From an uncultured archaeon (GTDB lineage: Archaea; Nanobdellota; Nanobdellia; Woesearchaeales; CAIVOO01), in the NCBI GenBank assembly GCA_903907555.1, contig CAIVOO010000072.1, positions 1-20,098 of the forward strand: a stretch of 20,098 nt of DNA. Reading direction: 5' to 3'. Positions 1 to 6,398 of the stretch are shown here, piece after piece (the first letter of the stretch is position 1; each line of letters starts with the position of its first letter). Position numbers and translations under genes: made by a program. A model generated the notes under the pieces. The model did no database searches. It was given only the letters and a program-made list of their open reading frames with translations, and was not told the origin of the DNA.

Positions 1-1457
1 CCAGGAATAGGGAGATTGCTGCGCGCTATGGCGAGGGATTTGGAAAGCGCCCTGATGTCTTGCAGTTTGGTGGGGATATTTATGACTTGGCGAAGCAGGG
101 CGCGACATCTTTCCATTGTTCTGAAGAGCTTTGGAACAATCCGCTAAGCGTTGTCACAGGAATGCGACAGGCAGAGCTTGATTCTTTGCGCCAGGGATGG
201 GATTTGGTGCTTGACATAGACTGCCCGTCATGGAATTTCTCAAGGATTATCGGATGGCTGATAGTAAATTCATTAAAAGAGCATGGAATAAAATCCATTT
301 CAGCAAAATTTTCAGGAAACAAGGGATTCCATATTGCAGTTCCTTACGAAGCCTTCCCAAAAACAATCAACGGAAAGGAAACCAAAAATCTTTTTCCAGA
401 GGCAGCAAGAATAATTGCGGAATATCTTCTAGATTATATTTCAAACAAGCACGTAGAAGTAAGGGGAGAAAAAATTATTTTCGGGAAAAAGTTTGTCATT
501 GATTTCAAAAAACTTAACGAATCGATAGACAAGCCTCTTGTGCAGAATTTCTGCGCAGCCTGCGGCTCAAAAATAAAAGACATAAAGAAATTGCAAATAC
601 AATTCATATGCCCTATATGCGAGCATACAGAGAATTCCGACGAGGAAATTGATTACAAGCAGTGCCCGAAATGCAAGAAGTTCATGGAAAGATTGCTGAT
701 TGAAGGCGGGCCTGTGTGCAAATGCGGCTCAAGAAAATACAAGCAGAAATTCAATCCTCTAGCAATCATTGAAGTTGACACAATACTTATTGCATCAAGG
801 CATCTTTTCAGGATGCCCTACTCACTGCACGAGAAATCAGGGCTGTCAAGCATTCCAATAAACCCTGATAAAATACTGAATTTTGAAAAAGAGATGGCAG
901 ACCCTCAAAAAATAAAGGGCAAGCTGCTTGAATTCATTCCGAAAGAAAAAGTTTCTGAAGGAGAGGCAAACCTTCTTTTCACAAATGCATACGAGTTTTA
1001 TTTCAACAAGAAAACCAAGGAAGAAAAGATGGAAGGCAGCAAGAAAACAGATTTCGAAGAAATAAAGGATGCTGTTCCAGAAGAGATTTTCCCGCCGTGC
1101 ATAAAGCTTGGACTGAAGGGTTTGAAGGATGGCAAGAAAAGATTTATGTTTGCTTTAATAAATTTCTTGGCTGTTTCCGGCTGGAGCCATGACAAGATAG
1201 AGGCAAGATTAATTGAATGGAACAAGAATAATCCAGAACCACTTAGAGAACACTATATTATAGGGCAGTTAAGGTATACTAAAGTCAAGAAAGAAAAAGT
1301 TCTGCCTCCAAACTGTCGAAGCTTCTATCAGGATTTGGGAATCTGCCAGCCAGAAAACTTGTGCGAGAAGATAAAGAATCCAGCGTCATATTCCAGAAGG
1401 AAGGCTTTTGCGCTGAGGAGCAATGCAAAGCCTGCAAGAAAAAAAAGGAAAAATTAG
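1..1457 (+). CDS. priS: Fused DNA primase PriS-PriL(C-terminal domain), 5' partial
   Basis: Archaeal replicative primase, which makes RNA/DNA primers for replication. The frame is open from base 3, so the true start lies outside the window; 484 residues are visible. The stretch KRPDVLQ (from codon 45) just before the first possible TTG start at 60 fits the PriS N-terminus, so 60 is not the start. Seen: catalytic D-I-D (codons 213-221, in VLDIDCP), then SGNKGFH, the PriS nucleotide-binding motif, and later SRHLFRMPYSLHEKSGL, resembling PriS motif III. Between the last two lie two four-cysteine zinc ribbons (cysteine codons 552, 561, 609, 618 and 663, 672, 717, 723). The C-terminal part carries PPC, PPNC, GIC and NLC (1098, 1314, 1344, 1362), the four-cysteine 4Fe-4S pattern of PriL, ending IKNPASY. 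PriS and PriL are separate proteins in most archaea; fusions are known in Nanoarchaeum and relatives. A full PriL N-terminal domain is not evident. The gene converges on the next one with a 4-base overlap. Confidence 0.9.
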   Translation, partial: RNREIAARYGEGFGKRPDVLQFGGDIYDLAKQGATSFHCSEELWNNPLSVVTGMRQAELDSLRQGWDLVLDIDCPSWNFSRIIGWLIVNSLKEHGIKSISAKFSGNKGFHIAVPYEAFPKTINGKETKNLFPEAARIIAEYLLDYISNKHVEVRGEKIIFGKKFVIDFKKLNESIDKPLVQNFCAACGSKIKDIKKLQIQFICPICEHTENSDEEIDYKQCPKCKKFMERLLIEGGPVCKCGSRKYKQKFNPLAIIEVDTILIASRHLFRMPYSLHEKSGLSSIPINPDKILNFEKEMADPQKIKGKLLEFIPKEKVSEGEANLLFTNAYEFYFNKKTKEEKMEGSKKTDFEEIKDAVPEEIFPPCIKLGLKGLKDGKKRFMFALINFLAVSGWSHDKIEARLIEWNKNNPEPLREHYIIGQLRYTKVKKEKVLPPNCRSFYQDLGICQPENLCEKIKNPASYSRRKAFALRSNAKPARKKRKN

Positions 1458-2383
1458 CCGTTAAGGACTTCTACTACCTGATCGCAAAGTATTTTTGATG
1501 ATTCAAATAAATCTCTCCCAGTTATCCATCTAAGCGGTGCAAAGATTGCTGCTTTAACAGCTGATTTTTTCAGCTCGACATTAAGCCTGTAGCCAAGAGC
1601 TAATGCGCCTGAAAGGAACACAAGAACAACCAAAGATTTTTCTAAATTGTTTTTGCTGATGTCGACCTCGTTCTGGATTCCGCTCTTTGCAGTTCTCCCA
1701 AGAATTTTTACTGCACTTTCCATGCTTGCTCTTGTCTTTTTTATCTGGGTTTTTACAGCAGCCTCTAAATTATTCAATAATGCAGGATCTGTCTGGCTCT
1801 CTTTCACAAGCTCCCAGAAAAGAGTCCTTTCTTGCTCAAATAGCTGTATCGACAATGCATTATTTTCGATGCCTTCGAAAAATTTATCCTTGCTGATTTT
1901 CTTCATTAAAATTATTTCCTGGTCGAGAGTCTTCCTGAGTTTGTCTAAAATGTCCTTCATTTTTGTTAATTTATCGACGTGTACGCCGTATGTGGCAGCC
2001 CAGTACAGTCTTAACTCTTCCTGGAATGCCTGGATTTGCTCTCGAGGAACACCATTCTCTTCAAGAAATTCTGGAACATTATAATTAGAAGTAATCAACC
2101 CCAAGTAAAGCTCTATCCTTCCAAATGCGCGATTATATGCATTAAGACCCTGCTCTGCACCCTTGATGCTTTCTCTCAAATCATCTTCTATTATTGGCCT
2201 ATTGATTTTCTCGAAAGGCAGCTTGTTAACTATGACAATCCTTTGATGAATGCCCTCAATAATAGGAGTAAATTCTTTTATGAACTCATCAATATGCTGA
2301 TAAGACAATAGAATGCGATTGTTTACTCTGCCTTCGACATATCTTGATATCAAATCATAACTATATTTAGGCGCTATAGGCAT
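1454..2383 (-). CDS. Hypothetical helical protein with a C-terminal membrane segment
   Basis: A protein of 309 residues that I do not recognise. It is mostly predicted alpha-helical, with many charged and leucine-rich stretches over residues 1-240 that suggest coiled coils. A single hydrophobic segment (about 249-266, LVVLVFLSGALALGYRL) is followed by a short basic tail (ELKK) and about 40 more residues. No signal peptide, cysteine motif or catalytic signature is visible. The ATG at 2383 is supported by a TATA-like element centred about 26 bases upstream, which implies a leaderless transcript. Its TAA stop overlaps the primase TAG. It could be a membrane-tethered scaffold or a lineage-specific protein; no function can be assigned from sequence. 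Confidence 0.75.
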   Translation of the reverse strand: MPIAPKYSYDLISRYVEGRVNNRILLSYQHIDEFIKEFTPIIEGIHQRIVIVNKLPFEKINRPIIEDDLRESIKGAEQGLNAYNRAFGRIELYLGLITSNYNVPEFLEENGVPREQIQAFQEELRLYWAATYGVHVDKLTKMKDILDKLRKTLDQEIILMKKISKDKFFEGIENNALSIQLFEQERTLFWELVKESQTDPALLNNLEAAVKTQIKKTRASMESAVKILGRTAKSGIQNEVDISKNNLEKSLVVLVFLSGALALGYRLNVELKKSAVKAAIFAPLRWITGRDLFESSKILCDQVVEVLNG

Positions 2384-2402
2384 AATTATGTTAATGCTTG
2401 AA

Positions 2403-2414
2403 GGTTTATAAAAT
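2403..2414 (-). promoter_or_regulatory. TATA box for the minus-strand hypothetical gene
   Basis: Read on the minus strand the element is ATTTTATAAACC. Its centre lies about 26 bases upstream of the ATG at 2383. Archaeal transcription starts about 25 bases downstream of the TATA centre, so the message would begin at or next to the start codon and be leaderless. No Shine-Dalgarno sequence is present before this ATG, which fits. Confidence 0.55.
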
Positions 2415-2453
2415 AATATACTAATATAGTATGAAAGCCATCTTTACAGCAAT

Positions 2454-2463
2454 GTTTATAAAG
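2454..2463 (+). promoter_or_regulatory. Candidate TATA box for the ribosomal protein operon
   Basis: GTTTATAAAG is the best TATA-like sequence on the plus strand between the divergent genes. It predicts a start of transcription near 2485, about 190 bases before the uL3 ATG. I see no second TATA box closer to uL3. A purine base at the predicted start cannot be fixed from sequence alone, and a weaker A/T-rich stretch at 2410-2432 is an alternative. Confidence 0.5.
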
Positions 2464-2484
2464 AGGGCAACAATTTGTCGAGGA

Positions 2485-2674
2485 TAACAAACAAGGATAT
2501 TTAGTGGCTAAACAAAGCCAATAATTATCACAATTAACTAAACGAGCCTGAAAAAGGGTCTTTCAATAAGAGTTTAGACAAAATCGAACTCGTTCTAACG
2601 AAAGACACTAGAAATAGGCTTTTTTGGTGCAAAAAAAGACAGGAAGCTATTAGAAGTAGCTCAAACAGTCAAAA
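2485..2674 (+). promoter_or_regulatory. Long structured 5' leader of the uL3-SecY operon
   Basis: This untranslated stretch has three sets of complementary segments. A small hairpin at 2501-2524 pairs TGGCT with AGCCA across a 6-base loop, with TTA/TAA closing outside one mismatch. A nested structure at 2545-2620 pairs AGCCT with AGGCT, GTCTTTC (2558-2564) with GAAAGAC (2600-2606), and GAGTT (2570-2574) with AACTC (2587-2591); it ends in six T residues (2620-2625). A third hairpin (2645-2661) pairs AGCTA with TAGCT over a 7-base loop, 13 bases before the ATG. No clear Shine-Dalgarno sequence precedes uL3. The layout suggests autogenous control of the operon by attenuation or translational repression; that is inference. 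Confidence 0.45.
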
Positions 2675-3661
2675 ATGCCAAAGATTAGAAATCCGAGAAG
2701 AGGGTCAATGCAATTTTGGCCCAGGAAGAGAGCAACCAGACCTTATGCTTATGTTAGAACATGGACTGGAACAGAGACAAAGTTGCTTGGTTTCGCAGGC
2801 TACAAGGTTGGCATGACTCATGCGCTGATAACCGATTCTAACAAATTCTCAAAAACAAAGGGCGAGGACATCTCAATTCCATTAACAATCATTGAATGCC
2901 CCCCAATAAAGATTGCCGGTGCAGCATTCTACAAAAAAGATGCTTACGGCCTGCATGCTTATTCTCAAATTCTGACAAAAACAGACAAGGAATTGTCAAG
3001 AAAAATATCTGTTCAAAAAAAATCCAATGAATCAAAATTAGCAGAGATGGAAAAATCAATCAATGATTTTGCAGATATCAGGGCAGTAGTCTACACCCAG
3101 CCAAAAGATGCTGGCATTGGAAAGAAAAAGCCGGAGCTTTTGGAGATGGGAATAGGCGGAAGTGTGCAGGACAAACTGAATTTCATAAAACAGAATTTGG
3201 GAAAAGAAGTCAAAGTTTCTGACGTCTTGAAAGAAGGGCAGCAGGTTGACATTCACGGAATCACAAAAGGAAAAGGTTTGCAAGGACCGGTTAAAAGATT
3301 TGGAGTTGCAATAAGGCAGCACAAGGCAGAGAAGACAAAGAGAGGCCCTGCAACACTTGGCCCGTGGCATCCGCATCACGGCAATTATAGAGTGCCTCAT
3401 GCAGGACAGATGGGATATCATCAGAGAACAGAATTCAATAAATGGGTTGTCAAGATTGGAAACAAGCCTGAAGAGATAAACACAAACGGCGGATTCCAGC
3501 ATTACGGAAATGTCAAAACAGATTATCTTCTTGTCAAGGGCTCTGTAATGGGACCTTCGAAAAGAATGATAATATTAAGCAATGCACAGCGCCCGACAAT
3601 GAAAATAACGTCTGACGCGCCAAGCATACAATACATTAATGTAAAGACTAACGCTCAATGA
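2675..3661 (+). CDS. rpl3: Large subunit ribosomal protein uL3
   Basis: Structural protein of the 50S subunit that binds near the peptidyl transferase centre and helps start large-subunit assembly. Its 328 residues match the archaeal/eukaryotic form. The N-terminus MPKIRNPRRGSMQFWPRKRA is typical, and the conserved finger region lies at residues 230-256 (WHPHHGNYR, then GQMGYHQRTEFNKW). It is the first gene of the operon. The usual archaeal upstream RNA methyltransferase gene seen in some euryarchaea is absent here. Its UGA stop lies inside the box C of a candidate C/D sRNA, so the messenger end and the small RNA overlap. Confidence 0.97.
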   Translation: MPKIRNPRRGSMQFWPRKRATRPYAYVRTWTGTETKLLGFAGYKVGMTHALITDSNKFSKTKGEDISIPLTIIECPPIKIAGAAFYKKDAYGLHAYSQILTKTDKELSRKISVQKKSNESKLAEMEKSINDFADIRAVVYTQPKDAGIGKKKPELLEMGIGGSVQDKLNFIKQNLGKEVKVSDVLKEGQQVDIHGITKGKGLQGPVKRFGVAIRQHKAEKTKRGPATLGPWHPHHGNYRVPHAGQMGYHQRTEFNKWVVKIGNKPEEINTNGGFQHYGNVKTDYLLVKGSVMGPSKRMIILSNAQRPTMKITSDAPSIQYINVKTNAQ

Positions 3662-3707
3662 TGAGGTTATTCCCGGCTGATATATGATGAGTAGGAGTAA
3701 CTGCTGA
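3658..3707 (+). ncRNA. Candidate archaeal box C/D sRNA (2'-O-methylation guide) between uL3 and uL4
   Basis: All four boxes occur in the correct order and spacing. Box C is ATGATGA at 3658-3664, followed by a 12-base guide at 3665-3676. Box D' is CTGA at 3677-3680, followed by a 3-base spacer. Box C' is ATGATGA at 3684-3690, followed by a 13-base guide at 3691-3703, and box D is CTGA at 3704-3707. The 50-base span equals a typical archaeal C/D sRNA. By the D+5 rule the predicted targets are 5'-CCGGGAAUAACC (methyl on the fifth base, G) and 5'-CAGUUACUCCUAC (methyl on the fifth base, U). I could not place these in a rRNA or tRNA from memory. The terminal stem outside boxes C and D is weak. It lies in the largest gap inside the ribosomal protein run and box C includes the uL3 stop codon. 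L7Ae, fibrillarin and Nop5 would be the protein partners. A kink-turn mRNA control element is the main alternative. Confidence 0.75.
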
Positions 3708-3718
3708 GACAAAAATTT

Positions 3719-4576
3719 ATGAAACTGAAAATATACGACGGAAGCAAGGAGTCAGGAAGCAAGGAGCTTCCAAGACAGTTCCAGGAAGAGATAAGGCCTG
3801 ACGTAATCAAGAGAGCTGTGCTTGCAATCTACGCAAACACAAGGCAGCCTTACGGCACAGACCCAGAGGCAGGCAAGAAGAGTTCGTCAAAGCTTTCAAG
3901 AAGAAGGAACGACTGGAAAGGCTCTTACGGGCACGGAATATCAAGAATACCGAGGAAGATACTCAGCAGGAGCGGAACACACTTCAACTGGGCAGGAGCC
4001 ATGGCGCCACAGGCAGTCGGAGGAAGGACAGCGCATCCGCCTAAAGCAGAAAAAATCTGGGCGCAGAAAGTGAACAAGAAGGAAAGGAAGCTTGCGATAA
4101 GAAGCGCGCTTTCAGCAACAGTAATCAAGGACTTGGTAAAACAGAGAGGGCATATTGTGCCTGACAATTATCCATTCATAATCGACTCAAAGATTGAGAA
4201 GACAGCAAAAACCCAGGATGCGATAAAGGCATTGGAAAATCTTGGATTAAGCACTGAACTCGAAAGGGTTTCTAAGAGAATAATACGCGCAGGCAAGGGA
4301 AAGATGCGCGGAAGAAAATACAAGAGAACAAGAGGCATATTGGTTGTTGTCTCAGAAAAATGCCCGTTCGAGCAGGCAGCAGAAAACATTCCAGGAGTCG
4401 AAGTTGCACGAGTGCTGCAGCTAAATGCAGAGATGCTTGCTCCAGGATGCCATATCGGAAGAATGACATTCTTCACAGACGCAGCAGTCGAGCTGCTTGA
4501 CAAATCAAAATTATTCCTCAACGAAAAATCAGTAAAGGTTGAGAAAAAAGAAACGAAGAAGGTAGCGAAGAAGTAA
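3719..4576 (+). CDS. rpl4: Large subunit ribosomal protein uL4
   Basis: Assembly protein of the 50S subunit that lines part of the exit tunnel with its extended loop. It has 285 residues. The N-terminus KIYDGSKESG then LPRQFQEEIRPDVIKRAV is typical. The basic loop of about residues 40-105 (AGKKSSSKLSRRR, SRIPRKILSRSG, AVGGRTAHPPK) is the tunnel loop. The C-terminal domain resembles L7Ae-like folded L4 of archaea and ends in a lysine-rich tail. The start is fixed, because an in-frame TAA lies at 3698-3700 and the ATG at 3719 is the only reasonable start after it. No Shine-Dalgarno sequence precedes it; the upstream bases belong to the candidate sRNA. Confidence 0.97.
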   Translation: MKLKIYDGSKESGSKELPRQFQEEIRPDVIKRAVLAIYANTRQPYGTDPEAGKKSSSKLSRRRNDWKGSYGHGISRIPRKILSRSGTHFNWAGAMAPQAVGGRTAHPPKAEKIWAQKVNKKERKLAIRSALSATVIKDLVKQRGHIVPDNYPFIIDSKIEKTAKTQDAIKALENLGLSTELERVSKRIIRAGKGKMRGRKYKRTRGILVVVSEKCPFEQAAENIPGVEVARVLQLNAEMLAPGCHIGRMTFFTDAAVELLDKSKLFLNEKSVKVEKKETKKVAKK

Positions 4577-4577
4577 A

Positions 4578-4829
4578 ATGGCAGTCATAAAATATCCGTT
4601 ATCAACAGAAAAGTCCATCAGGCTGATGGAGTCGGACAACAAGCTCATCTTTGTAGTTGATAATAGTGCGACAAAGAAAGAAATCAAGAATGCCATCGAA
4701 AAGATGTTCAGGGTCAAGGTTGAAAATGTTAATACATCAACCGGCTTTGACGGAAGAAAGAAGGCATACGTGAAACTTAACAGAGAATATCCTGCAATTG
4801 ATATTGCAACACAATTAGGATTAATGTAA
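4578..4829 (+). CDS. rpl23: Large subunit ribosomal protein uL23
   Basis: A small 50S protein at the exit of the peptide tunnel, where signal recognition particle and chaperones dock. Its 83 residues equal the usual archaeal length. Typical segments are YPLSTEKSIRLME at the N-terminus, the ATKKEIKNAIEKMF helix and a final YVKLNREYPAIDIATQLGL. It starts one base after the uL4 stop in a TAAAATG junction, so translation is probably coupled. Confidence 0.96.
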   Translation: MAVIKYPLSTEKSIRLMESDNKLIFVVDNSATKKEIKNAIEKMFRVKVENVNTSTGFDGRKKAYVKLNREYPAIDIATQLGLM

Positions 4830-4839
4830 ATGGTTCAAA

Positions 4840-5565
4840 ATGGGTAAAAATTTAATACAGCAGAGAAGAGGACGCGGAACGCCAGTGTTCAGGAGCCCGC
4901 CCCAGGCAGGCCTAGGCAGGGCAGCCCATAGAGCCCTTGATGAGAAAGAGAAATTTGTCTGCACAGGAACAGTTGTTGACATAGCACACAGCTCAATGCA
5001 TTCAGCGCCTCTGGCATTCGTAAAATATTCTGACGGAGAAGTTGTCAAGATGGTCGCGCCCGACGGGATAAAGGTTGGCGACAACGTGAATTCAGGTGCA
5101 TCAGCAGCTGCAGAAAAAGGAAACAGCCTGCCGCTCAGGAACATTCCAGACGGAACACAGATTTACAACATAGAAGCAAATCCTGGCGACGGCGGAAAAT
5201 TCGTCAGGGCATCAGGCACATTCGCAAAAGTCATATCAAAAACAGACAAAGTAGTGATTGTTGAACTGCCTTCAAAGAAGCAAAAGGAATTTCAGCTTGA
5301 GTGCAGGGCAACAATAGGCATAATCGCAGGAGGCGGAAGATTGGACAAGCCTCTCATAAAAGCAGGAACAGCATTCTTCAAGATGAGATCGAGGAACAGG
5401 TTCTGGCCTGTTGTCTGCGGACAGTCAATGAACGCAGTTGCTCACCCGCACGGCGGAAAGCGCTCATCAAAGAAGAATTATCCATTCAGCGTTTCAAGAA
5501 ACACGCCGCCTGGTGCAAAAGTCGGTAGCATAGCATCCAGAAGGACAGGCAGGAGAAAGAAGTAA
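4840..5565 (+). CDS. rpl2: Large subunit ribosomal protein uL2
   Basis: One of the most conserved 50S proteins, needed for subunit joining and peptidyl transferase activity. It has 241 residues with the archaeal N-terminus MGKNLIQQRRGRGTPVF. The KOW/OB core includes GDNVNSGA and GTQIYNIEANPGDGG. The loop AVAHPHGGKRS (about residues 199-209) carries the histidine pair of the catalytic-centre region. The C-terminus is a basic tail. An out-of-frame ATG at 4830 opens only a five-codon frame, so the ATG at 4840 is chosen. Confidence 0.97.
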   Translation: MGKNLIQQRRGRGTPVFRSPPQAGLGRAAHRALDEKEKFVCTGTVVDIAHSSMHSAPLAFVKYSDGEVVKMVAPDGIKVGDNVNSGASAAAEKGNSLPLRNIPDGTQIYNIEANPGDGGKFVRASGTFAKVISKTDKVVIVELPSKKQKEFQLECRATIGIIAGGGRLDKPLIKAGTAFFKMRSRNRFWPVVCGQSMNAVAHPHGGKRSSKKNYPFSVSRNTPPGAKVGSIASRRTGRRKK

Positions 5566-5949
5566 ATGGCAAAAAAAATATTCACATACAAGGGAAGGAC
5601 AGTTGAGGAGCTCAAGATGATGGACCTTAAAGAGTTATCAACAGTGCTTCCGTCAAGATTAAGAAGGCACATCAAAAGGGGATTCACAGACAAGGAAAAG
5701 AACCTGCTCAAGAAAATCAGGGCTAAGAAAGGAAATATTGAAACACATTGCAGGGAAATGATAGTTCTTCCGGAAATGATAGGGATGACTATCAAAGTAC
5801 ATTCTGGAAAGGAATTCCAGCCAGTAATAATTTTAGAGGACATGATAGGGCATGTGCTTGGCGAGTTTGCGCAGACAAGAAGAAGAGTGCAGCACAATGC
5901 ACCAGGTATCGGAGCCACAAAATCAAGCGGAGCATTATCAGTGAGATAA
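5566..5949 (+). CDS. rps19: Small subunit ribosomal protein uS19
   Basis: 30S head protein that contacts uS13 and the A-site region. Its 127 residues are close to the archaeal form. The core is KGNIETHCREMIVLPEMIGMTIKVHSGKEFQPV followed by MIGHVLGEFAQTRRRVQH, seen from about residue 55 to 113 (quoted here only as its key blocks HCREMIVLPEM and EFAQTRRRVQH). The ATG follows the uL2 TAA directly with no gap. A GGAG stretch lies about nine bases upstream in the end of uL2. Confidence 0.97.
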   Translation: MAKKIFTYKGRTVEELKMMDLKELSTVLPSRLRRHIKRGFTDKEKNLLKKIRAKKGNIETHCREMIVLPEMIGMTIKVHSGKEFQPVIILEDMIGHVLGEFAQTRRRVQHNAPGIGATKSSGALSVR

Positions 5950-5951
5950 AC

Positions 5952-6398
5952 ATGAAAGGAAATTCATTTCAGGCATACAACAAGGAAACGATGGCAATCG
6001 CAATAGGCAGAGATTTGCCGATTTCCACAAAGAATGCAACTGAAGTATGCAAGAGAGTGCGCGGAAAATCCATTGAGAGGGCAAAGAAAATATTGCAGGA
6101 TGCGATTGAAATGAAGCTTGCAATACCCATGACAAGGTTCAACATAGACAGGGGGCACAAGAAGATTGTCGGTCCTGGAAGATACCTGCCAAAAACATGC
6201 ATGGAGATATTAAGGATAATCAAGCTTGCAGAAGCGAACGCGCATCAGAAAAACTTAGACTCGTTGGTATTAAGGCACATAAACGCGCACAAGGCAGCAA
6301 CACCTCACCACTATGGAAGACATAGAGGAAGAAAGATGAAGAGAAGCCACATCGAAGTTGTCGTAGAGAAAGTTGAGAAAAAGGAGAAGTCCAAATGA
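5952..6398 (+). CDS. rpl22: Large subunit ribosomal protein uL22
   Basis: 50S protein that forms part of the exit tunnel constriction with uL4. From the ATG at 5952 it has 148 residues, matching archaeal uL22. Typical segments are IGRDLPISTKNATEVCKRVRG, whose key motif is the helix around KNATEVCKRVRGKS, then MTRFNIDRGHKKI and the hairpin ending HHYGRHRGRKMKRSH. The frame stays open upstream to 5748, but that extension overlaps uS19 and has no uL22 similarity. Start 5952 lies two bases after the uS19 stop. Confidence 0.96.
   Translation: MKGNSFQAYNKETMAIAIGRDLPISTKNATEVCKRVRGKSIERAKKILQDAIEMKLAIPMTRFNIDRGHKKIVGPGRYLPKTCMEILRIIKLAEANAHQKNLDSLVLRHINAHKAATPHHYGRHRGRKMKRSHIEVVVEKVEKKEKSK

Noticed and set aside
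1647..2084. 145-codon plus-strand frame opposite the 309-residue hypothetical protein
   Set aside because: It is within the minus-strand gene, which has a promoter and a continuous longer frame; the plus frame has no ribosome binding site.
2431..2487. 18-codon upstream frame in the uL3 leader region
   Set aside because: It spans the TATA box and would begin before the predicted transcript start.
2545..2641. H/ACA guide RNA in the uL3 leader
   Set aside because: The nested stems leave a pocket-like internal loop, but the nearest ACA is about 33 bases from the upper stem instead of about 15, and no kink-turn is visible.
5748..5951. In-frame extension of uL22 upstream to 5748
   Set aside because: It lies wholly within uS19 and its translation has no uL22 similarity; the ATG at 5952 gives the family length.
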